Assembly: GCF_003122365.1 (NCBI RefSeq) | Contig: NZ_CP029254.1 | Location: 5,451,001-5,515,000 of the forward strand | Direction of reading: 5' to 3' | DNA: 64,000 nt | Source of the DNA: Streptomyces spongiicola | Lineage (GTDB): Bacteria; Actinomycetota; Actinomycetes; Streptomycetales; Streptomycetaceae | Part shown: positions 1 to 8,131 of the stretch, in pieces | How the letters are laid out: every line of letters begins with the position of its first letter | Position numbering within the stretch: the first letter of the stretch is position 1 | Program-made: the position numbers and the translations under genes | The notes under the pieces: generated by a model | Told to the model about the DNA's origin: nothing | The model's input: only the letters and a program-made list of their open reading frames with translations | Databases searched by the model: none

Positions 1-1184
1 CCCAGTACATGGTCGGATTCGGCCCCACGATCTGGTCGCGTCACAAGGGCGAGACCGAGTACGGGATCAAGGCGATCCCGGCCGGCGGCTACATCCGTAT
101 GATCGGGATGTTCCCGCCCGGCCCGGACGGGCGGATCGAGGCCCGCTCCACCTCGCCCTGGCGGGGCATGATCGAGGACGCCCGCACGGCGGCCTTCGAG
201 GAGCTCAGGCCGGGCGACGAGACCCGGCTCTTCTACACGCGCAAGCCGTGGAAGCGCGTCATCGTGATGTTCGCGGGCCCCTTCATGAACCTGGTGCTCG
301 CCGTCGCGATCTTCCTCGGCGTCGCGATGTCGTTCGGCTTCGCCACCCAGACCACCCAGGTCGCCGGCGTGCAGCAGTGCGTCATCCCGCAGAGCGAGGA
401 ACGCAGCACCTGCACGTCCACGGACCCCGAATCGCCGGCGGCGGCCGCGGGACTGCTCAAGGGCGACCGGATCGTCGCCTTCGACGGGGTGCCGGTCAGC
501 GACTGGAGCGAACTGTCCAACCGCATCCGCGAGACCATCGGCCCCGCCGCCATCACCGTCGAACGCGGCGGTGAGGAGAAGGTCCTCCAGGCCACCCTGC
601 TGAAGAACATGGTCGCCAAGAAGGACGCGGACGGCCAGGTCGTCCCCGGCGAGTTCGTGCCGGCCGGCTACCTCGGCTTCGCGGCGCGGACGGAGATCGT
701 CCCCCAGACCTTCGGGCAGTCCATGGACCGCATGGGCGACATGTTCGAGAACGGCGTCCAGGCGATCGTCTCGCTCCCCGCGAAGGTGCCCGACCTGTGG
801 GCGGCGGCCTTCAACGACGGAGAGCGCAAGGACGACTCCCCGGTCGGCGTGGTCGGGGCGGCCCGGATCAGCGGCGAGGTGCTCAACCTCGACGCCCCCA
901 CCCAGAACATCGTCGCCACGTTCCTGATGCTGCTGGCCGGCTTCAACCTCTCGCTCTTCCTGTTCAACATGCTGCCGCTGCTGCCCCTGGACGGCGGGCA
1001 CATCGCGGGAGCGCTCTGGGAGTCCCTGCGGCGCAACCTCGCCCGGCTCTTCCGCCGACCCGATCCGGGTCCTTTCGACGTGGCGAAGCTGATGCCGGTG
1101 GCCTATGTGGTCGCGGGGATCTTCATCTGCTTCACGTTGCTCGTGCTGGTGGCGGACATCGTCAACCCGGTGAAGATCACGTAG
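1..1184 (+). CDS. rseP: RseP-type site-2 intramembrane metalloprotease (3' part)
   Basis: The frame is open from the left edge, so the start and the N-terminal HExxH zinc motif lie outside the window. What remains shows a membrane segment (about 252-330), a PDZ domain (about 420-600, beginning near ESPAAAAGLLKGDRI) that would gate substrates, and a C-terminal membrane region with the LDGG motif (990-1000), whose Asp is the third zinc ligand in this family. These enzymes cut anti-sigma factors or signal-peptide remnants within the membrane. The next gene is ispG, as is usual in actinobacteria (dxr-rseP-ispG). The stop TAG is at 1182-1184. Family assignment is secure; the actual substrate cannot be read from the sequence. 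Confidence 0.93.
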   Translation, partial: QYMVGFGPTIWSRHKGETEYGIKAIPAGGYIRMIGMFPPGPDGRIEARSTSPWRGMIEDARTAAFEELRPGDETRLFYTRKPWKRVIVMFAGPFMNLVLAVAIFLGVAMSFGFATQTTQVAGVQQCVIPQSEERSTCTSTDPESPAAAAGLLKGDRIVAFDGVPVSDWSELSNRIRETIGPAAITVERGGEEKVLQATLLKNMVAKKDADGQVVPGEFVPAGYLGFAARTEIVPQTFGQSMDRMGDMFENGVQAIVSLPAKVPDLWAAAFNDGERKDDSPVGVVGAARISGEVLNLDAPTQNIVATFLMLLAGFNLSLFLFNMLPLLPLDGGHIAGALWESLRRNLARLFRRPDPGPFDVAKLMPVAYVVAGIFICFTLLVLVADIVNPVKIT

Positions 1185-1776
1185 GGACTGCCGGCGGCTC
1201 CCCGGCGGTTTCGGGGGCCGGGCCGAGCCGAACGAGGCGTGCCCCGGGTGACACGGCGCGGACCCCGCCGGGCCCGCGCCGGAACCGCCGGGCCCGCGCC
1301 GGACTCCCCGCGCCCGCGCCGGAACCGCCGGGCCCGCGCCGGACTCCGCCGCGCCTGTGTCCGGAACCGGCCCGCCCCGCGCGTGGGACCTCGGCGTTCC
1401 GCCCGGTCCGAGCCGGGGCCGGAACCGGTTCGCGGGCGTCCGGCCGGCTCGTGGCCCGTGTCCGGGACCCGCTCGGAACCGCTGCGCCTCAGCGTGGTCT
1501 CGCCGGCAACCGGCCCGGCCCGCGTGGGGGCCCCGGCGTGGGCCCGAGCCCGTCCCCGGCCCGGCCCGCGCCGGGCCCGCGTCCGCCCCTGTCCGGCCCC
1601 CGCCCGGACCCCGCCGGGACCGGGCGGACCGCGCCCGGGCGCCGTGTGGCGTCCGGCCGCGTCCCTTCGGGTGGTTCGCCGCCGCGGTGTGCCGGGCCCC
1701 GGGCCCGTGCCGTAATCTCGAAGGCTGGAGCCCGCCCTCTCAGGGCCTCGATCCACACCTTGGGGTTGCACAGCAG
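1185..1776. other. Gene-free, extremely G/C-rich spacer between rseP and ispG
   Basis: This 592-bp stretch has open frames in several directions, but none has recognisable protein features or a ribosome-binding site. It begins with a 20-bp tandem array (1261-1360) and continues as degenerate CCGG/CGCC-rich sequence. The last 60 bases before ispG must hold its translation signals. I see no RNA gene. ispG may be transcribed from within it or by read-through. Confidence 0.6.
1261..1360. repeat. 20-bp tandem repeat, about 5 copies
   Basis: Successive 20-bp blocks start at 1261, 1281, 1301, 1321 and 1341. The blocks at 1281 and 1321 are identical (GGAACCGCCGGGCCCGCGCC). The others differ by a few bases, alternating GGAACC and GGACTC beginnings. 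The array is noncoding. Confidence 0.85.
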
Positions 1777-2931
1777 ATGACCGCGATTTCTCTCGGAATG
1801 CCGTCCGTTCCGACCAAGCTCGCCGACCGAAGGGTCAGCCGCAGGATCCAGGTCGGCTCGGTCGCCGTCGGCGGCGACGCGCCCGTCTCGGTGCAGTCGA
1901 TGACGACGACGCGGACCTCCGACGTCGGTGCCACGCTGCAGCAGATCGCCGAGCTGACCGCGTCGGGCTGCCAGATCGTCCGCGTCGCGTGCCCCACGCA
2001 GGACGACGCCGACGCGCTCCCCACCATCGCCCGGAAGTCGCAGATCCCGGTGATCGCGGACATCCACTTCCAGCCGAAGTACGTCTTCGCGGCCATCGAC
2101 GCGGGCTGTGCCGCGGTCCGCGTCAACCCCGGCAACATCAAGCAGTTCGACGACAAGGTCAAGGAGATCGCCAAGGCGGCCGGGGACGCCGGCACACCCA
2201 TCCGGATCGGTGTGAACGCGGGCTCGCTCGACCGCCGGCTGCTCCAGAAGTACGGCAAGGCCACCCCCGAGGCACTCGTCGAGTCGGCGCTGTGGGAGGC
2301 CTCGCTCTTCGAGGAGCACGGCTTCCGCGACATCAAGATCTCGGTCAAGCACAACGACCCGGTCGTCATGGTCAACGCCTACCGCCAGCTGGCCGCCCGG
2401 TGCGACTACCCGCTCCACCTCGGCGTGACCGAGGCCGGCCCGGCCTTCCAGGGCACCATCAAGTCCGCCGTCGCCTTCGGCGCACTGCTCAGCGAGGGCA
2501 TCGGCGACACCATCAGGGTGTCGCTGTCCGCTCCCCCGGCCGAGGAGGTCAAGGTCGGCATCCAGATCCTGGAGTCGCTCAACCTGCGCCAGCGCCGGCT
2601 GGAGATCGTCTCCTGCCCGTCCTGCGGCCGCGCCCAGGTCGACGTCTACAAGCTGGCCGACCAGGTCACCGCGGGCCTCGAGGGCATGGAGGTGCCCCTG
2701 CGCGTCGCCGTCATGGGCTGCGTGGTCAACGGCCCGGGCGAGGCCCGCGAGGCCGACCTCGGTGTCGCCTCCGGCAACGGCAAGGGCCAGATCTTCGTCA
2801 AGGGCGAGGTCATCAAGACGGTGCCCGAGTCGAAGATCGTCGAGACCCTGATCGAGGAGGCGCTGAAGATCGCCGAGCAGATGGAGAAGGACGGCGCGGC
2901 CTCCGGCGAGCCCGAGGTCTCCGTCGGCTGA
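1777..2931 (+). CDS. ispG: 4-hydroxy-3-methylbut-2-enyl diphosphate synthase (flavodoxin-type IspG/GcpE)
   Basis: IspG is the [4Fe-4S] enzyme that converts MEcPP to HMBPP, the next-to-last step of the MEP isoprenoid pathway. The 384-residue length is normal for actinobacteria. The N-terminal TIM-barrel part begins near SVQSMTTTRTSDV. The C-terminal cluster-binding part has cysteines in SCPSCGRAQVDVYK and in VMGCVVNGPGEA, giving the three conserved Cys, with the cluster Glu expected nearby. The frame is open upstream to 1357 but that part is Pro/Arg/Gly-rich and non-homologous, so I start at the ATG at 1777 (MTAISLGMPSV). An intrinsic terminator follows directly at 2943. It lies beside rseP, a conserved arrangement without a clear functional link. 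Confidence 0.96.
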   Translation: MTAISLGMPSVPTKLADRRVSRRIQVGSVAVGGDAPVSVQSMTTTRTSDVGATLQQIAELTASGCQIVRVACPTQDDADALPTIARKSQIPVIADIHFQPKYVFAAIDAGCAAVRVNPGNIKQFDDKVKEIAKAAGDAGTPIRIGVNAGSLDRRLLQKYGKATPEALVESALWEASLFEEHGFRDIKISVKHNDPVVMVNAYRQLAARCDYPLHLGVTEAGPAFQGTIKSAVAFGALLSEGIGDTIRVSLSAPPAEEVKVGIQILESLNLRQRRLEIVSCPSCGRAQVDVYKLADQVTAGLEGMEVPLRVAVMGCVVNGPGEAREADLGVASGNGKGQIFVKGEVIKTVPESKIVETLIEEALKIAEQMEKDGAASGEPEVSVG

Positions 2932-2942
2932 CAACCCGCCCG

Positions 2943-2974
2943 AGGGCCGGTCCGCGCGGGCGGCCCGGCCCTTT
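2943..2974 (+). terminator. Intrinsic terminator after ispG
   Basis: AGGGCCGG (2943-2950) pairs with CCGGCCCT (2965-2972) around a 14-nt loop and is followed by TTT. It lies 12 bases after the ispG stop. Confidence 0.65.
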
Positions 2975-3111
2975 CCCGTGAGGGGCTTGGACCGGGGTAT
3001 GCAGGTAAAGTGCACAGACCGGCAGGCCGTACACCACCAGGGACGTGCGCAGGGCCGGGCCGACCGAGCGGCACCTGTCGTTGCCCGCAAGGAGTGATGG
3101 AGGGCCCTCTC

Positions 3112-3957
3112 GTGTTGACGCAGACGACCAGCCGGGTCCTCGGCCCCGACGACCTCGGGGCCGCCCTCGCGGTCCTGGAGAGCGAGCCCGTCGCCAACGC
3201 GTTCGTCACCGCCCGCGTCCAGGTCGCCGGACTCGACCCCTGGCGCCTCGGCGGCGAGATGTGGGGCTGGTACGAGGGCGGCCGGCTGCGCTCGCTCTGC
3301 TACTCCGGCGCCAACCTGGTCCCCATCTGCGCCACCCCCGAGGCCGTCCGGGCCTTCGCCGACCGCGCCCGCAGGGCCGGGCGCCGCTGCTCGTCCGTCG
3401 TCGGCCCGGCGGAGGCCACCGCCCTGCTGTGGAAGCTGCTGGAGCCGGGTTGGGGCCCGGCCCGCGAAGTCCGCGCCCACCAGCCGCTCATGGTCACCGA
3501 GTCCGTCCCCCCGGACATCGAGCCCGATCCGTGTGTGCGGCGCATCGGCAAGGACGAGATGGAGGTGATCATGCCCGCCTGCGTGGCGATGTTCACCGAG
3601 GAGGTCGGCGTCTCCCCGATGGCCGGCGACGGCGGGCTGCTCTACCAGGCCCGGATCGCCGAACTCGTCGGCACGGGCCGCTCCTTCGCGCGGGTCGACG
3701 ACGGCAAGGTCGTCTTCAAGGCCGAGATCGGCGCAGCCACCCCGCTGGCCTGCCAGGTTCAGGGCGTCTGGGTCGCCCCCGAGTACCGCGGGCGGGGACT
3801 GTCCGAGACCGGGATGGCCGCCGTGATCCGCTACGCCCTCGCCGATGTCGCACCGGTCGTCAGCCTGTACGTGAACGACTACAACACCGCGGCCCGCGCG
3901 GCGTACCGCAGGGTGGGGTTCCGCGAGGTCGGTGCGTTCATGAGCGTGCTGTTCTGA
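3112..3957 (+). CDS. GNAT family N-acetyltransferase, two-domain (DUF4081-like plus GNAT)
   Basis: This is a 281-residue protein. The C-terminal third is a GNAT fold: the acetyl-CoA loop appears as VWVAPEYRGRGLSETGMA, followed by SLYVNDYNTAARAAYRRVGF, the usual late helix with an aromatic residue. The N-terminal half (DDLGAALAVLESEPVANAFV) resembles the DUF4081 domain often found on actinobacterial GNATs. The start is the GTG at 3112, which has GGAGGG at 3099-3104 with 7-nt spacing. The in-frame ATG at 3097 is only 2 nt from AAGGAG, so it is less likely. The substrate is unknown. It is followed 28 bases later by a second GNAT gene, and the two are probably co-transcribed. Confidence 0.88.
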   Translation: MLTQTTSRVLGPDDLGAALAVLESEPVANAFVTARVQVAGLDPWRLGGEMWGWYEGGRLRSLCYSGANLVPICATPEAVRAFADRARRAGRRCSSVVGPAEATALLWKLLEPGWGPAREVRAHQPLMVTESVPPDIEPDPCVRRIGKDEMEVIMPACVAMFTEEVGVSPMAGDGGLLYQARIAELVGTGRSFARVDDGKVVFKAEIGAATPLACQVQGVWVAPEYRGRGLSETGMAAVIRYALADVAPVVSLYVNDYNTAARAAYRRVGFREVGAFMSVLF

Positions 3958-3985
3958 GCGGTCGGCGGAGAAGTAGGGTTCCCGC

Positions 3986-4528
3986 ATGGAACACGAGATC
4001 GAGGTGGCGCCGGTCAACCTCGCGGCGCGCGTGGACGACGCCCTCTCCGTGCAGGCCCTCGCCTTCGGCCTGACCGAGGAGGAGGTCGGGATCCGCCGCC
4101 ACATCGTGCTCCGGCACCTGCTCTGCCCCGGCGCCCACGCCCTCGGCGCGACGACCCCCGGGGGCCGTCTGGTGGGCTTCGTGTACGGGATGCCGAACGA
4201 CCGCACCCACTGGTGGTCCACGGTCGTGGAGCCCTACCTGCGCGGCAACGGCGCCGACGACTGGCTGGACGACTCCTTCGTGATCACCGAACTCCATGTC
4301 CACCCCGCCTACCAGGGACGCGGCATCGGCCGGCGGCTGATCACCACCATCACCGACGGCGCCGCGCAGTCCCGCTCCATCCTGTCCGCGATCGACACGG
4401 AGAGCCCGGCCCGCGGGCTGTACCGCGCCCTCGGCTACCGGGACCTCGCCCGCCGGGTCCTCTTCCCCAGCGCCCCGAAGCCCTACGCGGTGATGGGGGC
4501 CCCGCTGCCGCTGCTGCGCGGCGCCTGA
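3986..4528 (+). CDS. GNAT family N-acetyltransferase
   Basis: This 180-residue single-domain acetyltransferase shows the acetyl-CoA pyrophosphate-binding signature as ELHVHPAYQGRGIGRRLI (about residues 94-111) and the terminal SPARGLYRALGYRD block. It resembles the small Streptomyces GNATs found between ispG and proS. The start ATG at 3986 follows GGAGAAGTAGGG, a weak ribosome site. It probably shares a transcript with the GNAT gene just upstream. The substrate cannot be predicted. Confidence 0.87.
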   Translation: MEHEIEVAPVNLAARVDDALSVQALAFGLTEEEVGIRRHIVLRHLLCPGAHALGATTPGGRLVGFVYGMPNDRTHWWSTVVEPYLRGNGADDWLDDSFVITELHVHPAYQGRGIGRRLITTITDGAAQSRSILSAIDTESPARGLYRALGYRDLARRVLFPSAPKPYAVMGAPLPLLRGA

Positions 4529-4710
4529 GCGCCCTGCCGTGGGCACGGCCGCCGCTCCATCCCGAGCAGTCGGAGGCAGACGGTCCACACGGTCCCGCCG
4601 CGGGCACGGGGGCCGCTCGGGGCGGAACTGATTTCCGCCCGCCGGTGCCACCCGGCTAACCTCCTGGGCATCACCCTTTCTTGTACGCACGTGTACGCAG
4701 GAGACAATCC

Positions 4711-6405
4711 ATGGCAGCCCAGGTCCAGCGCATGTCCCGTCTGATGGCCAAGACACTGCGCGACGACCCCGCGGACGCCGAGACCCTCAGCCACAAGCTG
4801 CTGGTGCGCGCCGGCTACGTCCGGCGGAACGCGGCGGGCATCTGGAGCTGGCTGCCCCTCGGCATGCGGGTCCTGGAGAACGTCGCCAGGGTCGTCCGCG
4901 AGGAGATGGACGCCATCGGCGCCCAGGAGGTGCTGCTGCCCGCGCTGCTGCCCAAGGAGCCGTACGAGGCGACCGGGCGCTGGGACGAGTACGGCGCCGA
5001 GCTCTTCCGCCTGAAGGACCGCAAGGGCGCGGACTACCTGCTCGGGCCGACGCACGAGGAGATCTTCACCCTGCTGGTGAAGGACCAGTGCACCTCGTAC
5101 AAGGACCTCCCGGTCATCCTCTACCAGATCCAGACGAAGTACCGCGACGAGGCCCGTCCCCGCTCGGGCATCCTGCGCGGCCGCGAGTTCCAGATGAAGG
5201 ACTCCTACTCCTTCGACACCACCGACGAGGGGCTGGCGGAGTCGTACCGGCTGCACCGCGAGGCCTACATCAAGATCTTCCGGCGCCTCGGTCTGGAGCA
5301 CCGCGTCGTCTCCGCCGTCTCCGGCGCGATGGGCGGTTCGGCGTCCGAGGAGTTCCTGGCCCCGGCCCCCGCCGGTGAGGACACCTTCGTCCACTGCCCT
5401 TCCTGCCACTACGCGGCGAACACGGAGGCCGTCACCTTCGCGGTCGCGCCGGCCACCGGGGAGCACGGCCCCGTCGAGGAACTGGACACCCCCGACACCC
5501 CGACCATCGAGACGCTCGCCGACCACCTGGGGGTGCCGGCGTCCGCCACGCTCAAGAACCTGCTCGTGAAGGTCGACGGAGAGATCGTCGCCGTCGGCGT
5601 GCCCGGTGACCGAGAGGTCGACCTCGGCAAGCTCACGGACCGTCTGGCCCCGGCGGCCGTCGAACTGGTCACCGCCGAGGACTTCGCCGGCCGCCCCGAC
5701 CTGGTGCGCGGATACGTCGGCCCGCAGGGCCTGGACAAGGTCCGCTACCTCGCCGATCCGCGCGTCGCCCCGGGCACCGCCTGGATCACCGGTGCCAACA
5801 AGCAGGACAAGCACGCCCGGAACGTCGTCTCCGGCCGCGACTTCGAGGTCGACGAGTACCTGGACGTGGTCGTCGTCGAGGACGGGGACCCGTGCCCCGC
5901 CTGCGGTGCCGGGCTGAAGCTGGACCGGGCGATCGAGATCGGCCACATCTTCCAGCTGGGCCGCAAGTACGCGGACGCCTTCCAGCTCGACGTCCTGGGC
6001 CAGAACGGCAAGCCGGTCCGGGTGACCATGGGCTCGTACGGCATCGGCGTCTCCCGCGCGGTGGCCGCCCTCGCCGAGCAGCACGCCGACGAGCAGGGCC
6101 TGTGCTGGCCCGCCGAGATCGCCCCGGCGGACGTCCACGTCGTCGCCGCGGGCAAGGCGCTCCAGACCGGGTTCGCCCTCGACGTGGCCGAGAAGCTCGG
6201 CGCGGCGGGTGTGCGGGTGCTCGTGGACGACCGGGCCGGTGTCTCCCCGGGGGTGAAGTTCACCGACGCCGAGCTGATCGGTGTACCGAAGATCCTGGTG
6301 GCGGGCCGCCGGTCCGGCGAGGGCGTCCTGGAGCTCAAGGACCGCCGCACGGGCGAGCGCGAGGAGCTGACGGCGGAGGAGGCCGTCGCGCGCCTCACCG
6401 CCTGA
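4711..6405 (+). CDS. proS: Prolyl-tRNA synthetase, bacterial type with editing insertion
   Basis: ProRS charges tRNA-Pro. The 564-residue length and order of parts fit the bacterial class: class II motif 2 around KYRDEARPRSGILRGREF, then a long insertion (about residues 220-400) that corresponds to the INS/YbaK-like domain that deacylates Ala-tRNA-Pro, motif 3 at GSYGIGVSRAVAAL, and a C-terminal anticodon-binding domain (VHVVAAGKALQTGFALDVAEK). AGGAG at 4699-4703 is 7 nt before the ATG at 4711. An upstream in-frame ATG near 4681 has no ribosome site. A strong bidirectional hairpin follows the stop. Confidence 0.97.
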   Translation: MAAQVQRMSRLMAKTLRDDPADAETLSHKLLVRAGYVRRNAAGIWSWLPLGMRVLENVARVVREEMDAIGAQEVLLPALLPKEPYEATGRWDEYGAELFRLKDRKGADYLLGPTHEEIFTLLVKDQCTSYKDLPVILYQIQTKYRDEARPRSGILRGREFQMKDSYSFDTTDEGLAESYRLHREAYIKIFRRLGLEHRVVSAVSGAMGGSASEEFLAPAPAGEDTFVHCPSCHYAANTEAVTFAVAPATGEHGPVEELDTPDTPTIETLADHLGVPASATLKNLLVKVDGEIVAVGVPGDREVDLGKLTDRLAPAAVELVTAEDFAGRPDLVRGYVGPQGLDKVRYLADPRVAPGTAWITGANKQDKHARNVVSGRDFEVDEYLDVVVVEDGDPCPACGAGLKLDRAIEIGHIFQLGRKYADAFQLDVLGQNGKPVRVTMGSYGIGVSRAVAALAEQHADEQGLCWPAEIAPADVHVVAAGKALQTGFALDVAEKLGAAGVRVLVDDRAGVSPGVKFTDAELIGVPKILVAGRRSGEGVLELKDRRTGEREELTAEEAVARLTA

Positions 6406-6812
6406 GCGAGGCGCGGGCCCGCGTCAGGCCCCGGGGCCGGGAAGGCAGTACGCCTCCCCGGCCGGGAGGCCGGGGAGGCGGCGCGGGTTCCGGGCCGGTG
6501 GACCGCGGTGCAGGCACCGGCTCGTGGAGTGGTGGGTCGCGCACCGGCCTGCCCGGGGCTCGGCGAGGGCGGTGGGACGCAACCTGCTGCCCCGTTCCCG
6601 CGGCCCCGCTGACCACCGGCCCCCTCCCGCCACCCGCCGTGCCCGCGTCCTTCGGCCCTCCCGCCCGCGCGGGTCCTGCTCTTGCCCGGGATGCCGCGGA
6701 GCCGGCGGTGTCGGTGAGGTACGGATCCTGCGGGTCCTGCCCTCGCGGGGGACGCCGTTCACGCCGGGTGGGAGCCGCCCGGTGTGCGGCCGCCGGTGCC
6801 CCGGGCGGCCGT
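6406..6812. other. Convergent intergenic region, no gene seen
   Basis: This 407-bp stretch between the ends of proS (plus) and the phosphotransferase-like gene (minus) holds a strong terminator hairpin at 6451-6480. The remaining 330 bases have only compositional open frames, with no ribosome sites or recognisable protein motifs. Confidence 0.55.
6451..6480. terminator. Bidirectional terminator between proS and the APH-like gene
   Basis: CGCCTCCCCGGCC (6451-6463) pairs perfectly with GGCCGGGGAGGCG (6468-6480) around a GGGA tetraloop, a 13-bp stem. There is no U-tract, as is common in Streptomyces. The convergent flanking genes fit termination from both sides. Confidence 0.8.
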
Positions 6813-7685
6813 TCACAGCCAGCCGGCGAACTCCAGCGACAGCTCGCCCTCGGAGTGCCGGCCCGCGGCGATCGCCCGGGTACCCGACTCCACCGCGCGG
6901 AACAGCGTCCAGCCGCGCAGCCGGTCGCGGTCGACGTCCAGCGAGTCCGCGAGCCGGTTCACCCGGCGGCGGGCCGCGGAGGCGCCCGAGGCGGCGGCGA
7001 CCAGGTCCTCGACCCGGTCCCGGGCCAGTCGCGCCAGGTCGTACGCCCGCTCGCCCACCAGCGGCTCCGGCCCCACGGCCAGCCATGGAGCGCGGTCGCC
7101 GGCGAGCACCTTGCTCTGCCGGAAGTTGCCGTGCAGCAGCAGCGACTCGGGGGCGCCCGCGAGCAGTTCCCCGCGCGCGGTCAGCGCCGCCTCGAGCAGC
7201 GCCCGCGGCGCCGTACCCGCGCGGTCCGACAGCGCCGACACCTGACGTGCCGTGCGCTCGGCCACGGTCTCGAAGGCATGGCCGGGGGGCGGCTCCACCC
7301 ACAGCCGCCGCACCGTGCCCGCGGCCTCCAGCAGCGCCTTGGCCTCCGGGAGCGAGCGTACGGACTGCTCGGGGTGCAGCCGCTCCAGCAGCAGCGCGCC
7401 TCCGGAGCCGCCCAGCAGCCGCACCGCCCCGAACCCGTCCCAGTGCGCGAGGGCCGCCCGCTCCAGCTCCGGCGCCGCGAGGGACGGCACCAGCTTGAGC
7501 GCCGCCGGGGTGCCGTCCTGCCGCCTCACAAGGACGACCAGGCTGCTCCGGCCGCCGGGCACCATCACCCGCTCGACCTCCAGGCCGCCGCGGGCGGCCG
7601 CCTGCTCCACGAGTTCCGGGAGCCGCCCGGTCCACTCGTCGTCGCCCAGTGCCCGCACCAGCCGCCGGGGCGGTTCGAAACCCAT
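6813..7685 (-). CDS. Aminoglycoside phosphotransferase-fold protein, probable pseudokinase
   Basis: This 290-residue protein resembles the APH(6)/streptomycin-kinase type of APH family: an N-lobe with a Lys in AALKLVP, then the C-lobe loop LLLHGNFRQSKVL and PWLAVGPEPLVGERAYD. In active APHs the loop reads HGDxxxxN and the later motif is D-P. Here the catalytic Asp is Asn187, the metal-binding Asn is Lys192, and the second metal Asp is Gly205. I confirmed these codons on the minus strand (CAC GGC AAC and AGC AAG). Catalysis is therefore unlikely. The start ATG at 7685 (MGFEPPRRLVRAL) was chosen because the upstream extension is Arg-rich. It follows the DUF4439 gene by 17 bp and is probably co-transcribed with it. 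Confidence 0.82.
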   Translation of the reverse strand: MGFEPPRRLVRALGDDEWTGRLPELVEQAAARGGLEVERVMVPGGRSSLVVLVRRQDGTPAALKLVPSLAAPELERAALAHWDGFGAVRLLGGSGGALLLERLHPEQSVRSLPEAKALLEAAGTVRRLWVEPPPGHAFETVAERTARQVSALSDRAGTAPRALLEAALTARGELLAGAPESLLLHGNFRQSKVLAGDRAPWLAVGPEPLVGERAYDLARLARDRVEDLVAAASGASAARRRVNRLADSLDVDRDRLRGWTLFRAVESGTRAIAAGRHSEGELSLEFAGWL

Positions 7686-7702
7686 GTGCGCGTCGTTCCC
7701 TT

Positions 7703-8131
7703 TCACTGAGTCGCGGCTCGCTCGACCAGGCCCGGGAAGGCCACGCCGGCGCCGCGCCATCGCGCCGCCCGCACCGCCGCCTCGCGCAGCGCGGCGGCGG
7801 CGTCCTGCCGCAGCGGGCCTCGCGCGGCCCGTACCAGATCGGAGTAGACGGCCGCGATCCGGTCCTCCAGTACCGCGGCGAGCCGTGCCGCGGCCGCCGG
7901 GTCGGGTACCGCGAACGGCAGAGTGTAGGCGGCCCGCGCGGCTGCGGGCCTTCCGCCGAGGTCGCGGACCGTGCGCTCCAGGGTGTCCCGGCGGGCCCGG
8001 TGCGCCGCGAGGGCCGCCAGGGCATCGGGGCGGCGGGTCTCGCCGGCCCGGCCCCCGACCACGCCGTAGCCGTACACGGCGGCGTGCTCCGCCGCCAGGG
8101 CGGCCTGCGCCGCGACCAGCGCGTCGCTCAT
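7703..8131 (-). CDS. DUF4439 ferritin-like helical protein
   Basis: This 142-residue all-helical protein resembles the DUF4439 ferritin-like fold found in actinobacteria: MSDALVAAQAALAAEHAAVY opens with the Glu/His-containing first helix (AAEHAAVYGYG), and a later helix has RRDTLERTVRDLGGRP. Whether a metal site is formed is uncertain. Its ATG (8131-8129) overlaps the TGA stop of the upstream lipoprotein frame (8133-8131) as TGATG, the classic sign of translational coupling. The upstream lipoprotein and downstream APH-like gene complete a small minus-strand operon between proS and rimP. The function is unknown. Confidence 0.82.
   Translation of the reverse strand: MSDALVAAQAALAAEHAAVYGYGVVGGRAGETRRPDALAALAAHRARRDTLERTVRDLGGRPAAARAAYTLPFAVPDPAAAARLAAVLEDRIAAVYSDLVRAARGPLRQDAAAALREAAVRAARWRGAGVAFPGLVERAATQ

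Noticed and set aside
1357..1776. N-terminal extension of ispG
   Set aside because: The open frame is Pro/Arg/Gly-rich repeat sequence unlike IspG; the ATG at 1777 gives the normal length.
1489..4221. A 910-codon minus-strand open frame over ispG and the GNAT genes
   Set aside because: It is a compositional shadow of genes with clear homology on the other strand.
6424..8025. A 533-codon minus-strand frame overlapping the APH-like and DUF4439 genes
   Set aside because: It is Arg/Gly/Ala-rich throughout, overlaps two better-supported minus-strand genes in another frame and has no ribosome site.
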